Part shown: positions 27,558 through 37,820 of the stretch, piece by piece
How the letters are laid out: the number at the start of each line of letters is the position of its first letter
Numbering within the stretch: position 1 is the stretch's first letter
Source of the DNA: an uncultured Ruminococcus sp.
GTDB taxonomy: Bacteria; Bacillota; Clostridia; Oscillospirales; Ruminococcaceae
Reading direction: 5' to 3'
Assembly (NCBI GenBank): GCA_947345935.1
Contig: CAMZZN010000011.1
Location: 1 to 56,993, forward strand
Length of the DNA stretch: 56,993 bases
The notes under the pieces: generated by a model
Seen by the model: only the letters and a program-made list of their open reading frames with translations
Database searches by the model: none
What the model was told of the DNA's origin: nothing
Translations under genes and position numbers: made by a program

Positions 27558-27821
27558 ATGAATAAATTATTATTTACAGTTTTGGCTGCCGGAGCTGCCG
27601 CTGCCGGATATGCTGTTATTAAGTCTCTCAAGGGTAATAACAATGACGCAGACTATGATGATGAGTACGATGATGAGTTCACTATCAGTGACGACGATAT
27701 TGATCTCGATATTGCTGACGACGCAGAGGACGCTGTTGAAGAGGCAGCAGAAGCTGTTGAGGAAGCAACGGAAGCTGTGGAAGAAGCTGCTGAAGAAGTT
27801 TCCGAAGAAATCGAGGACTGA
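27558..27821 (+). CDS. Small single-pass membrane protein with acidic helical tail
   Basis: 87 aa from ATG 27558 (AGAGGAAAAACAA upstream). Residues 1-22 form a hydrophobic helix (LLFTVLAAGAAAAGYAVIKSL). Residues 30-57 are Asp-rich, and about 58-87 repeat AVEEAAE/AVEEATE at 7-residue spacing, predicted as a long amphipathic helix carrying strong negative charge. Net charge is very low. I recognise no family. It resembles small YtxH-like membrane proteins only in topology. Own promoter and terminator. Confidence 0.85.
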   Translation: MNKLLFTVLAAGAAAAGYAVIKSLKGNNNDADYDDEYDDEFTISDDDIDLDIADDAEDAVEEAAEAVEEATEAVEEAAEEVSEEIED

Positions 27822-27834
27822 TTCTTATATTTTT

Positions 27835-27858
27835 GGGAGAGCTTGGCTCTCCCTTTTT
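27835..27858 (+). terminator. Terminator of the acidic peptide gene
   Basis: GGGAGAGC (27835-27842) pairs with GCTCTCCC (27846-27853), then five T. Confidence 0.9.
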
Positions 27859-27928
27859 ACATTGTTGTGAATTTTTATAGTGATTTGTGCTGAAAAATGT
27901 GAATATATACAAAATGATAAAATCTCTC

Positions 27929-27957
27929 TTGACAATTTAAAATTGTTCTGGTATAAT
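27929..27957 (+). promoter_or_regulatory. Promoter of tRNA-Pro
   Basis: TTGACA (27929-27934), 17-nt spacer, TATAAT (27952-27957). Confidence 0.88.
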
Positions 27958-27998
27958 ATAAAAGCTGTCCGATGAGGACTATCGCAAAAGGAAAAGTC

Positions 27999-28075
27999 CG
28001 AGGCGTAGCTCAGTTTGGTAGAGTGCTTGCTTTGGGAGCAAGATGCCGCAGGTTCAAGTCCTGTCGCCTCGACCA
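27999..28075 (+). tRNA. tRNA-Pro (TGG)
   Basis: Acceptor CGAGGCG/CGCCTCG, anticodon stem CTTGC/GCAAG with loop TTTGGGA (anticodon TGG), GGTTCAAGTCC T-arm, encoded CCA. Confidence 0.97.
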
Positions 28076-28103
28076 AAAAATCTAAAAAAATTTCAAAAAA
28101 AGC

Positions 28104-28132
28104 TTGACAAACTCAAAAAAGTATGATATAAT
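28104..28132 (+). promoter_or_regulatory. Promoter of tRNA-Thr/tRNA-Tyr
   Basis: TTGACA (28104-28109), 17-nt spacer, TATAAT (28127-28132). Confidence 0.88.
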
Positions 28133-28148
28133 ATAAAATGTACTAAGC

Positions 28149-28224
28149 GCTGGTGTAGCTCAGTTGGTAGAGCAGCTGATTTGTAATCAGCAGGTCGGGG
28201 GTTCGAGTCCGTCCACCAGCTCCA
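28149..28224 (+). tRNA. tRNA-Thr (TGT)
   Basis: Acceptor GCTGGTG/CACCAGC, anticodon stem GCTGA/TCAGC with loop TTTGTAA (anticodon TGT), GGTTCGAGTCC T-arm, encoded CCA. Confidence 0.97.
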
Positions 28225-28260
28225 TTTATCGCTTTGCGGTAAAGCTTTTGAATTTGTTAT

Positions 28261-28346
28261 GGGAGAGTTCCCGAGTGGCCAAAGGGGGCAGACTGTAAAT
28301 CTGTTGCTTTTCAGCTTCGATGGTCCGAATCCATCCTCTCCCACCA
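28261..28346 (+). tRNA. tRNA-Tyr (GTA)
   Basis: Acceptor GGGAGAG/CTCTCCC, anticodon loop CTGTAAA (anticodon GTA), long variable arm (class II), encoded CCA. The length of 86 nt suits tRNA-Tyr. Confidence 0.96.
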
Positions 28347-28371
28347 CATTTTCACTAAACATCCTTTGTTC

Positions 28372-28398
28372 CCGCTTCATTAGATAAGCGGTTTTTTT
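28372..28398 (+). terminator. Terminator of the tRNA-Thr-Tyr unit
   Basis: CCGCTT (28372-28377) pairs with AAGCGG (28386-28391), then seven T. Confidence 0.85.
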
Positions 28399-28408
28399 GA
28401 TTATTCAG

Positions 28409-28436
28409 CCTTGCGGTTTCCGGCAAGGACTTTTTT
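28409..28436 (+). terminator. Second, back-up terminator
   Basis: CCTTGC (28409-28414) pairs with GCAAGG (28423-28428), followed by AC and six T. Confidence 0.75.
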
Positions 28437-28566
28437 ATGCCTGAAAAAAAAGAGGAGTTGCATTAAAATTCTGTTTTATTGTGCATAAAAATAGCTTTTT
28501 ATAACAGAATTATCCGGGAGGCTGAAGTTAACAGGGGAGATTTTCCCCGAAACAGGAGGAATAAAA

Positions 28567-30393
28567 ATGATCAGAGAAGATTTAAGAAACATTGCCATTA
28601 TCGCCCACGTTGACCACGGCAAGACCACGCTGGTTGACGAAATGCTCAAACAGGGCGGCGTTTTCCGTGAAAATCAGGAGGTTGCGGAACGTGTAATGGA
28701 TTCCAACGACATAGAGCGTGAAAGAGGAATTACTATCCTTGCGAAGAATACGTCCGTTTGCTACAACGGCATCAAAATAAATATCATCGACACCCCCGGA
28801 CACGCCGATTTCGGCGGTGAAGTAGAGCGTGTTCTGGAAATGGTAGACGGCGTTCTGCTGCTTGTCGACGCTGCCGAAGGTCCCATGCCGCAGACACGTT
28901 TCGTGCTGTCAAAGGCTCTGGAAATGGGACATAAGGTCATTGTCGTTGTCAATAAGATTGACCGTCCGGACGCACGTCTTGACGAGATAGGCGACGAGGT
29001 ACTGGAGCTTCTTCTCGATCTTGACGCAAGCGATGAGCAGCTTGAATCGCCTATACTTTTCTGCTCCGGAAGAAGCGGAACAGCGTCCCTCAGCCAGTAC
29101 GAGACAGGAACGGATCTCAAGCCCCTCTTCGATACTATCATTGACTATATCGAACCGCCGAAAGGCGAGGAGGACGAGCCGTTACAGATGCTTATTTCCT
29201 CTATCGATTATAACGAATATGTTGGACGTATCGGCGTCGGACGTATCGTGCGTGGAAAGATAAAGGTGAATCAGCAGATAACAGTCTGCGATTATACGGA
29301 ATCAAAGAAGAATTACAACTCCAAAATCGTTTCATTGCTCCAGATACAGGGACTTAACCGTGTTCCCGTTCAGGAGGCGGTAATGGGCGATATAGTGTGG
29401 ATCTCAGGTATTGACAGCATAACTATCGGCGATACCATATGCGCCGTTGAAGCTCCCGAACCGCTGCCGTTCGTGAAGATAAGCGAACCTACCGTTGAAA
29501 TGACTTTCTCGGTAAACGACAGTCCTTTTGCCGGACGTGAGGGAAAATTTGTTACTTCACGTCAGCTTCGTGAAAGACTTTTCCGTGAACTCTTAAAGGA
29601 TGTTTCGCTTCGTGTTGAGGAGACGGACAGCACGGATGCTTTCCGTGTTTCCGGACGTGGAGAAATGCATCTGTCAATACTCATTGAAAATATGCGCCGT
29701 GAGGGCTACGAGCTTTCTGTTTCCACTCCGAGGGTACTCTTCCGGACTGATGAGAACGGAAAGAAACTCGAACCTATCGAGCGCCTTGTTATCGACGTGC
29801 CGGAGGACTGCGTCGGTTCCGTTATGGAAAAAATGGGAACACGCAAAGGAGAACTTGTTTCCATGCATCCCCAGGGAAGCCGTATGCGTATTGAATTCCT
29901 TGTGCCTGCACGTGGACTTTTCGGATATAAGAGCGAGTTCCTTACCGATACAAAGGGCGAGGGAATCATGAGTCACGTTTTTGAGGGCTATGAGCCGTAC
30001 AAGGGAGATATCGACCGCAGAAGCACGGGATCTCTTATTTCCCACGAAACTGGCGAGGCTGTTACTTACGGACTTTACAATGCTCAGGAGAGAGGACAGC
30101 TGTTTATTCCTGCCGGAACTCCGGTATATGAGGGAATGATCGTTGGTGCGTCGCCAAAGACGGACGATCTGGTAGTAAATGTCTGCAAGAGAAAGCATCT
30201 TACAAATACACGTGCAAGCGGAAGCGACGACGCTCTTCGTCTTGTGCCTCCGAGAGTGCTCAGCCTGGAGGACTGCCTTGAGTTTTTAGCCGATGACGAA
30301 CTTCTGGAAGTAACTCCGGAATCGCTTAGAATCAGAAAGAGAATTCTCAGCAATACCCAGAGAGCCAAGATCAGAGGAAACGCAAAGAAATAA
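28567..30393 (+). CDS. typA: Translational GTPase TypA/BipA
   Basis: 608 aa, the usual family length. It has G1 AHVDHGKTTL, G3 DTPGHADF and G4 NKID, then EF-G-like domains II, III and V, and the family-specific C-terminal domain. It is a ribosome-associated GTPase important in assembly and at low temperature or under stress. ACAGGAGGAATAAAA precedes the ATG. Monocistronic. Confidence 0.98.
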   Translation: MIREDLRNIAIIAHVDHGKTTLVDEMLKQGGVFRENQEVAERVMDSNDIERERGITILAKNTSVCYNGIKINIIDTPGHADFGGEVERVLEMVDGVLLLVDAAEGPMPQTRFVLSKALEMGHKVIVVVNKIDRPDARLDEIGDEVLELLLDLDASDEQLESPILFCSGRSGTASLSQYETGTDLKPLFDTIIDYIEPPKGEEDEPLQMLISSIDYNEYVGRIGVGRIVRGKIKVNQQITVCDYTESKKNYNSKIVSLLQIQGLNRVPVQEAVMGDIVWISGIDSITIGDTICAVEAPEPLPFVKISEPTVEMTFSVNDSPFAGREGKFVTSRQLRERLFRELLKDVSLRVEETDSTDAFRVSGRGEMHLSILIENMRREGYELSVSTPRVLFRTDENGKKLEPIERLVIDVPEDCVGSVMEKMGTRKGELVSMHPQGSRMRIEFLVPARGLFGYKSEFLTDTKGEGIMSHVFEGYEPYKGDIDRRSTGSLISHETGEAVTYGLYNAQERGQLFIPAGTPVYEGMIVGASPKTDDLVVNVCKRKHLTNTRASGSDDALRLVPPRVLSLEDCLEFLADDELLEVTPESLRIRKRILSNTQRAKIRGNAKK

Positions 30394-30473
30394 TAAGTTT
30401 ATACCGGAATTTCAAGGGGGCATCCTTTGGAATCCCGGTATTATTTATTTCCGATGTTTTTTTGAATTTTCTC

Positions 30474-30502
30474 TTGCATTTATCACAAATATGATGTACA
30501 AT
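30474..30502 (+). promoter_or_regulatory. Promoter of the paired lipoprotein genes
   Basis: TTGCAT (30474-30479), 17-nt spacer, TACAAT (30497-30502). Confidence 0.8.
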
Positions 30503-30521
30503 TAACTGTGGAGGCGATTTA

Positions 30522-31226
30522 ATGAAAAAATTTGTGTTGACAGCGCTGATCCTGCCGGCTGTCCTGTGTCTGAGCGGCTGCGGAAAATCAAAGGATAGCT
30601 CATCAGAAAAAGAACCCAAAACAACCGAAGCTTCTATATCAGGCATTGACGAAACTTCTGCCGCAGACATCAGTGGTATAATTACACCCGATAAGGATTC
30701 CGAGGAGTACGACCTCGGTTCGTACCGTATAAGCGAAAACGGAGTAAAGCTGTATTACGAGGATTCGGAATATCCTGCCGAGCTTGTCTCAGCACTGGAA
30801 AAGTATTTTACAAGCTTTGAAACAGGGGATTACGAGTCATACAAGGAATGCATCTTTCCGAGCTATATCGAGACCATGGAAAAGTATTTGCAGGAGAATT
30901 ATCAGTACGGGCTTGATAAATCGTTTCAGACGCAGTGCGATAATCTTAAGACAAATATGGGCGGAAGCTTTGAGATAACCAGGATCAAGGTGGAAAAGCC
31001 TGTAGAAGTTGAGTCGGAAGAAGCAGGGGCTGAGGAGTTTCTGGATAATCTTGACGGATTTTTCGGACAGGCTTACAAAGAGTCCGTTAAAAATGACTGC
31101 GACGCTCTTCGTTACATGACGTTCAGCGTTATGGCAAAGGACGCCGAGGATACGGAATCGCTTCTTGTCAGCGGATTCTACATTCTTTTCGCTGAAAAAG
31201 ACGGTAAATATTATACTTTTGGTTAG
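30522..31226 (+). CDS. Lipoprotein of unknown function
   Basis: 234 aa. Lipobox LSGC puts the lipidated cysteine at about residue 21, followed by a Ser/Lys/Glu tether to about residue 60. The mature domain (YPAELVSALEKYFTSFETGDYESYKECIFPS...) reads like an NTF2-like/DUF4878-type cone fold. It ends DGKYYTFG, almost the same ending as the next gene's product (DGQYYIMG), suggesting that they are diverged paralogues. GGAGGCG precedes the ATG. Confidence 0.85.
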   Translation: MKKFVLTALILPAVLCLSGCGKSKDSSSEKEPKTTEASISGIDETSAADISGIITPDKDSEEYDLGSYRISENGVKLYYEDSEYPAELVSALEKYFTSFETGDYESYKECIFPSYIETMEKYLQENYQYGLDKSFQTQCDNLKTNMGGSFEITRIKVEKPVEVESEEAGAEEFLDNLDGFFGQAYKESVKNDCDALRYMTFSVMAKDAEDTESLLVSGFYILFAEKDGKYYTFG

Positions 31227-31237
31227 GGGTGGTAATA

Positions 31238-31900
31238 ATGAATAAAATGAAGAAACTTTTGGCTTTGGCTTCGGCGGCAGTAATGATGTCCGCTTTTGCA
31301 GCCTGCGGAAAGGGCGACAGTTCGGAAGGATCATCGAAAAATGACGGAAATCTTGTCGGATTTGACGGAAATTATTCCCCGGACGATATGCCCGACAACG
31401 CTTCAACGATCCTCATGACGCAGGAGGAAAGCGGAACGCCTATCCAGCTTGAATATATCTCCGGTCAGCTTAACAGCGATCAGGGAAAGCTTCTATGCCG
31501 CTATTTCAACGCTATCGGTGAAAAAGATGCGGCAACCCTGGAAACGTGCGTTTACGACGGCTATTTGGATCTTCTTCTGGGCAAGGAAACGATCACGGAT
31601 ATTAATGATTATGCTGCAAAGCTTTATGATTCGTATGTTCAGTTTACAGGTGGCAATTTTGTATTCACATATCTCATTCAGGACAGCATGGCAGAAGTGG
31701 ATTTCGATATGTACGACGAGATCGTGACTGCCTTTGCCCCTGAATCTCAGATAGAGGAGCGGACGTCAGTGTACATTGACGCATATTTCAGTTCCGAAGA
31801 GCTTAATCTTAATTCCGTGCCGCTTAAAAATCGCATGAACGGTGAAATGCAGAACGTTGTCATATATAAAATAGACGGGCAGTATTATATAATGGGGTAA
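31238..31900 (+). CDS. Lipoprotein of unknown function, paralogue of the upstream gene
   Basis: 220 aa from ATG 31238 (TAGGGGTGG upstream; the GTG at 31229 is weaker). Lipobox AFAAC gives a cysteine near residue 23. The mature domain contains CRYFNAIGEKDAATLETCVYDGYLD, comparable with EKYFTSFETGDYESYKECIFPSYIE in the upstream protein (each quoted only to show the aligned pattern of Tyr-Phe, Gly/Glu-Asp and Cys). It starts 12 nt after the previous stop. Function unknown. Confidence 0.85.
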   Translation: MNKMKKLLALASAAVMMSAFAACGKGDSSEGSSKNDGNLVGFDGNYSPDDMPDNASTILMTQEESGTPIQLEYISGQLNSDQGKLLCRYFNAIGEKDAATLETCVYDGYLDLLLGKETITDINDYAAKLYDSYVQFTGGNFVFTYLIQDSMAEVDFDMYDEIVTAFAPESQIEERTSVYIDAYFSSEELNLNSVPLKNRMNGEMQNVVIYKIDGQYYIMG

Positions 31901-31903
31901 CAT

Positions 31904-31936
31904 AAAAAAGGACGGAGAAAAATCCGTCCTTTTTTA
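31904..31936. terminator. Bidirectional terminator
   Basis: AAAAAAGGACGGA pairs with TCCGTCCTTTTTT around GAAAAA; it separates convergent lipoprotein genes. Confidence 0.92.
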
Positions 31937-31941
31937 TTCAT

Positions 31942-33120
31942 TTATTCATCGTCAGATGTTGAGGGATTGTCAATCACTTTTTTTGTCATATCGTAAAGTT
32001 CATCAAATGTCAGCTTTTCCTCGTCTGTTGTTGCTGGCTTTGATTCAAAGAAAGATCCGTTAAAACTTTTCGGAACAGACTTTATGGGATAAGTTCCAAC
32101 AAATTTTGAAAAATCTTCATCGTTTGTTTTTTCGCATACAACATACTCGCAGACGCCTCCGTTTACGACAAGAAAATAGTTAAGATCGGATATATCGCTG
32201 AAGTAGTTTTTCATGACATTGTTGAAAGTTTCAATATCAAAGTTGCTGTTTGCATTGTGATTCAGATCTCCGTTGCTGTCTGAGCCTATAATGAAAGTTC
32301 CGTCTATGTCGAGATCCTGTTCGTCCATTTCAACAAGAGCTGTATTGGCTGCTTTGCTCATGCTGTTTGCGACAGAATTTATGGCTGACTGCTTTGATTT
32401 TTTTACATATCCTATCATAGCCGGATATAGTATCATTTCGCAGTGCCAGCCCTCGCCTTTAATCTTATAGAACGGCAGTTCTATCGTCTGTGTCTTGCCG
32501 TCGGCTTCGATCGTTACCTCTGCCATGCAGCCGTCTGTTATGCTGTATCTGGTCTCTATCTTGTCGAGGATTCCTGAGGACACTATATCTTCGGGGGAAC
32601 TCAGATTCAGATCAGTATCTTCAAAGATATCCTTTATGTCCCCGAGAGGAGAATTGAGCATTTCATCTTCGTCCATTTCCTCAAAATCTTCAAAGCTCAG
32701 ATCGTTTTTCTCCATATAATCGGCAAAAGTTTTTGTGAACGAGAAAACTTTTTCAATCAGCGTAAGATAATTCTTGTCGATATCTTCGGTTCTTTCAACG
32801 CTTATCAGCTTTCCCGTATTGGCTGCATCCGAGAGGTCGATATCTTCCATGTCCATTAAGTTGTTTATGTCGTCTGCCGCAATATTAAACAGCGAGTCTG
32901 AAAGATCGTCCGGCAGGAATGAATAGGCGATCTTTTTGATATCCTTTTCATTAACGGCGTCGAGAACATTCTGCATGGCGTCTTCCAAATCGTTCTCCAG
33001 AGCCTGTTCCGATTGTTTTCCGGAGTCCTTTTTATCGTCCTTGTCGTCTATCTTTCCACATCCTGTAAAGACAGATGCAGCACAGATAAATGCGGTGAGC
33101 GAAGCAATTATTTTTTTCAT
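31942..33120 (-). CDS. Large acidic lipoprotein, unknown, downstream of guaB
   Basis: 392 aa. Lipobox VFTGC gives a cysteine near residue 21, then an Asp/Lys-rich tether (DDKDDKKDSG). The rest is acidic with Asp/Glu patches (FEEMDEDEML). It has two halves: a helical N-terminal part (about 40-230, MQNVLDAVNEKDIKKIAYSFLPDDL) and a C-terminal alpha/beta part. I recognise no enzyme motif. It begins 21 nt after the guaB stop with AAAGGAGATTATT, so it is probably read from the guaB promoter. Confidence 0.85.
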   Translation of the reverse strand: MKKIIASLTAFICAASVFTGCGKIDDKDDKKDSGKQSEQALENDLEDAMQNVLDAVNEKDIKKIAYSFLPDDLSDSLFNIAADDINNLMDMEDIDLSDAANTGKLISVERTEDIDKNYLTLIEKVFSFTKTFADYMEKNDLSFEDFEEMDEDEMLNSPLGDIKDIFEDTDLNLSSPEDIVSSGILDKIETRYSITDGCMAEVTIEADGKTQTIELPFYKIKGEGWHCEMILYPAMIGYVKKSKQSAINSVANSMSKAANTALVEMDEQDLDIDGTFIIGSDSNGDLNHNANSNFDIETFNNVMKNYFSDISDLNYFLVVNGGVCEYVVCEKTNDEDFSKFVGTYPIKSVPKSFNGSFFESKPATTDEEKLTFDELYDMTKKVIDNPSTSDDE

Positions 33121-33141
33121 AATAATCTCCTTTGTCTGTAA

Positions 33142-34790
<1,649 letters not shown>

Positions 34791-34818
34791 GCAGGTTCTC
34801 ATAAGTTTATTATCTTTA

Positions 34819-34847
34819 ATAATACCATTTTTTTTGTTGTGTGTCAA
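34819..34847 (-). promoter_or_regulatory. Promoter of guaB
   Basis: On the minus strand TTGACA (34847-34842), 17-nt spacer, TATTAT (34824-34819). Transcription would begin near 34812, leaving a leader of about 200 nt. Confidence 0.83.
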
Positions 34848-34912
34848 GCATTGTCTTAAACGGTATGTATAGAATTTATCTGTTGATTTTAGTCGGCTTT
34901 TGTAGAATTCCG

Positions 34913-36124
34913 CTACTCGTTATTTGATGACAGCCATGTATATTCCTGGAGAATCATGGTGGCGTCAGAGCCGGTTATCATATCGTCGCCGTTCCAGTCG
35001 GCGGCGGCAGTCTGATAAGCGGTAAATCCTGTGTTTGAATTGCTGGACAGCATGGAGTACATAACGAGAGCCATTGTTGCGTCGCTGCCCTCTATATTTC
35101 CGTTTCCGCTGACATCGCCTATCTTGAACGGATCAACCGGTATATTCATGGATTCCGCATATTCTGCTCCGGCGGAATTTTTTTCCGCATGAACGGTAAA
35201 GCCGTCCGCTGTTTCTACAGATTCAGTCCGGATGTTGTATGTTCTTCCTATGGCGTCTGTCCCGATTTCTTTTACCGTTGGAGGAATGTATATTCCGGAA
35301 AGGGCGCTGCATCCAAGGAATGCCGAATCTCCGATAGTCGTGACGGATGACGGTATGGTTATATTGTAAAGAGCGGTGCATCCATGGAATGTATCATCCT
35401 CAATAGCTGTGCAGTTCAGGCTGAAAGAAACTTCTTTCAGTTCGTAGCAGCTTGCGAAGCAGCCTGTTCCCGTGTGGGTGACGGTGACCGGGATGACTGC
35501 TCTTTTAAGGGAGGTACAGCCGGAGAATGCATAATCGCCCAGAGTAGTCAGTCCTCTGCTTGGAAAGTCAACGGATACAATATTGGTCTTGCCCATGAAA
35601 GCTCCGCTGCGGACGGAAGTGGTTCCCAGAGGAATTTCAGCGTCCTTGCCGCCGGCGTAAGTTACCAGTTCCGTTTTTTCAAAGAGAGAGCCGTTTATGA
35701 CGGAATATGTCTTGTTGCTGCCGCTTACGTAAAATGACTGCAATGACGGACAAGCGGAAAACGCCAGATTTCCTATGTCAGTGACTCCGCCGCCTATTGT
35801 CACGGTGGTAAGTAACGGACAGGCAGAAAAAGCCTTTTCACCGACGGAAGTCACGCTGTCAGGTATCACAACGGCAGTAAGCTCCTCCATGCCCATGAAT
35901 GCGCCGCCGCTTATGCCGGCAACCTTTTTTCCGTCGATCTCCGAGGGGATCATAACAATGGGATCTGAGCCTGTAAACCCTGTAATACAGGCGTTTCCGT
36001 CAACAATTTCGTATTGCAGGCTTAACCCGTCCTCTGTTTTTCCGGACTGTGCGGAGACAGGGGAAAGCGGAACGGCGGCAGCGGACATTGCAAATGCGGA
36101 AATCAAAGATAAAGCTTTTTTCAT
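34913..36124 (-). CDS. Secreted BspA-type leucine-rich-repeat protein with dockerin
   Basis: 403 aa. A signal peptide (about 1-25) precedes about eight BspA/LRR_5 repeats (pattern: IP.SVT.IG..AF.GC..L..V.I; about 40-300), interrupted by one insertion. The C-terminal dockerin (about 335-402) has loops DVSGNGNIEGSD and DWNGDDMITGSD. This dockerin has the GSDAT motif of the non-enzymatic class, unlike the GH9/GH10 dockerins. LRR_5 domains usually mediate protein or surface adhesion; here one would be displayed on a cellulosome-type scaffold. Its ATG lies 1 nt past the amidohydrolase stop, with AAAGGAT inside that gene, so it is the last gene of the fabD operon. Confidence 0.93.
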   Translation of the reverse strand: MKKALSLISAFAMSAAAVPLSPVSAQSGKTEDGLSLQYEIVDGNACITGFTGSDPIVMIPSEIDGKKVAGISGGAFMGMEELTAVVIPDSVTSVGEKAFSACPLLTTVTIGGGVTDIGNLAFSACPSLQSFYVSGSNKTYSVINGSLFEKTELVTYAGGKDAEIPLGTTSVRSGAFMGKTNIVSVDFPSRGLTTLGDYAFSGCTSLKRAVIPVTVTHTGTGCFASCYELKEVSFSLNCTAIEDDTFHGCTALYNITIPSSVTTIGDSAFLGCSALSGIYIPPTVKEIGTDAIGRTYNIRTESVETADGFTVHAEKNSAGAEYAESMNIPVDPFKIGDVSGNGNIEGSDATMALVMYSMLSSNSNTGFTAYQTAAADWNGDDMITGSDATMILQEYTWLSSNNE

Positions 36125-36125
36125 T

Positions 36126-37295
36126 TTAAATATCCTTTCGGCATATTTCGCCGTTTATCATGACAAGAATCGGTTCGGACATAAGGTCGAGGGGATTTTG
36201 TCCACGTGGATAGAGCTGGAGGTCGGCGTCCTTGCCGGCGGCAAGCGTTCCTGCTGCGTCGTCGATGCCGAGGATCTCGGCAGGATATGATGTGAGAGTT
36301 TTCAGAGCCTCCGAAAGCTCCAGGCCGCCCTTTACTGCCACCTGAGCTGACAATGGAAGATATTGTATCGGAATTACCGTGTGGTCGGTGCATATGGCGG
36401 TCTTTACGCCGTTTTCATGCAGGACGGCGGCATTTTTAAGCTCCAGACCTTTCATTTCAGGCTTGCAGCGGTCGCAGATGACCGGACCGCAGATAACGGG
36501 GATCTTTTCTTTGGCAAGAATATCGGCTATTTTATAGCCTTCAGTACCGTGAATAATTACCGGGTCGAGGAAAAATTCGCCGGCAATTCTTATAGCCGTA
36601 CAGATATCGTCGGCACGATGACAGTGGAAAAAAGCTTTCATCTTGCGGTCAAGGAGGGGCATAAGCGCTTCGCATTTGATATCGTACTCAGGAGGATCGT
36701 AGTTTTCGCTGTCGGAATAGTAGCTGTCCATGTCATGAACATAGCGGCGTGCCTTGTAAAGTCCCTCACGGATAATTGCGGCGACCGCCATTCTCGTCAT
36801 CGGCGCTTCGTCACGTCCGTTATAGACGTTTTTCGGATTTTCTCCCAGCGCAAACTTGATGCCGCACTGCTTTATCACCATATCGTCGATACGGCGGCCG
36901 TTTGTCTTTAAAGCGCAGATCTCGCCGCCGCATGGATTGGCGCTTCCGGGACTGGAAGCCACAGCGGTTATCCCCCTCATCCTTGCTTCTTCAAAGCAGC
37001 GGTCAAAGGGGTTTATGCCGTCGATAGCCCTCATCTGCGGTGAAAAAGGGTCGGTCGATTCGTTGCAGTCGTCGCCCTCAAAGTCGATGCCGTCCTCGAT
37101 GATTCCGAGATGAGTATGTGCGTCGATAAAACCGGGGAGCAGCGTTCCGCCACGGGCGTCAATGCCGTCATCGGGGATACTCTCCGGAGTTCCCGTGCCG
37201 ATTTCGGCTATCTTTCCGTTTTCCGTCCTGACCCAGCCGTTCGGGATGATTCCGGCGGAATCCATAGTGTAAATTTCAGCGTTGTAAATAAGCAT
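36126..37295 (-). CDS. Metal-dependent amidohydrolase, imidazolonepropionase-like
   Basis: 389 aa amidohydrolase-superfamily barrel. Metal-site signatures are GFIDAHTHLG (HxH near residue 60), FFHCHRADD, VIIHGTEGY and the late Asp in ICTDHTVIP. A C-terminal beta-sandwich with GTLAAGKDADLQLYP is typical of the family. The exact substrate is unknown; related proteins include imidazolonepropionase and unassigned deaminases or dipeptidases. It is 11 nt after aroK and almost abuts the LRR-dockerin gene. Confidence 0.88.
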   Translation of the reverse strand: MLIYNAEIYTMDSAGIIPNGWVRTENGKIAEIGTGTPESIPDDGIDARGGTLLPGFIDAHTHLGIIEDGIDFEGDDCNESTDPFSPQMRAIDGINPFDRCFEEARMRGITAVASSPGSANPCGGEICALKTNGRRIDDMVIKQCGIKFALGENPKNVYNGRDEAPMTRMAVAAIIREGLYKARRYVHDMDSYYSDSENYDPPEYDIKCEALMPLLDRKMKAFFHCHRADDICTAIRIAGEFFLDPVIIHGTEGYKIADILAKEKIPVICGPVICDRCKPEMKGLELKNAAVLHENGVKTAICTDHTVIPIQYLPLSAQVAVKGGLELSEALKTLTSYPAEILGIDDAAGTLAAGKDADLQLYPRGQNPLDLMSEPILVMINGEICRKDI

Positions 37296-37306
37296 GGTTT
37301 TACTCC

Positions 37307-37807
37307 TTATCTGAACACCGATTCTGCGATGTTCTCGGCGATCTCAACGGGACTTTTATTGCCGCAGTCTATCCTTACCGTCGAGTGGCTGAGATAGACA
37401 TTTCTGCGGCTGTTAAAAAGCTCATGAAGTTCTTCTCTGGTGGAACGTGCGGCGATGGGACGGTTTTTATCGCCGTTTATACGGCCGTAGCAGATATCGA
37501 ACGGAACATCGAGAAAGATCACCGCAGCGCCTGCGTCACGTGCGGCACGTGCCGTGTCGGGATTAAGCATTGCTCCGCCGCCGCAGGCAGCAACAATAGT
37601 TTTGCCGCAGAGCGATTTTACTATTTCAGCTTCGGTTGTGCGGAAAAACGGTTCGCCTTTCTGTTCAAAAATATCCGGAATGGACATATCGAGGGTGCGG
37701 ACGATCAGATCGTCGGTATCGCAGAAGCCGCAGCCGAGCTTTTTAGCAGCCAGCTTTCCTGATGTCGACTTTCCGCAGCCCATGAATCCGCAAAGAAATA
37801 CTGTCAT
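37307..37807 (-). CDS. aroK: Shikimate kinase
   Basis: 166 aa. Walker A GFMGCGKST, DTDDLI for shikimate binding, FRTTEAEIV, AACGGGAML, and the lid RPIAARSTREEL. It phosphorylates shikimate to shikimate-3-phosphate on the way to chorismate. It follows aroE by 13 nt. Confidence 0.95.
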   Translation of the reverse strand: MTVFLCGFMGCGKSTSGKLAAKKLGCGFCDTDDLIVRTLDMSIPDIFEQKGEPFFRTTEAEIVKSLCGKTIVAACGGGAMLNPDTARAARDAGAAVIFLDVPFDICYGRINGDKNRPIAARSTREELHELFNSRRNVYLSHSTVRIDCGNKSPVEIAENIAESVFR

Positions 37808-37820
37808 ATCGTTACTCCTC

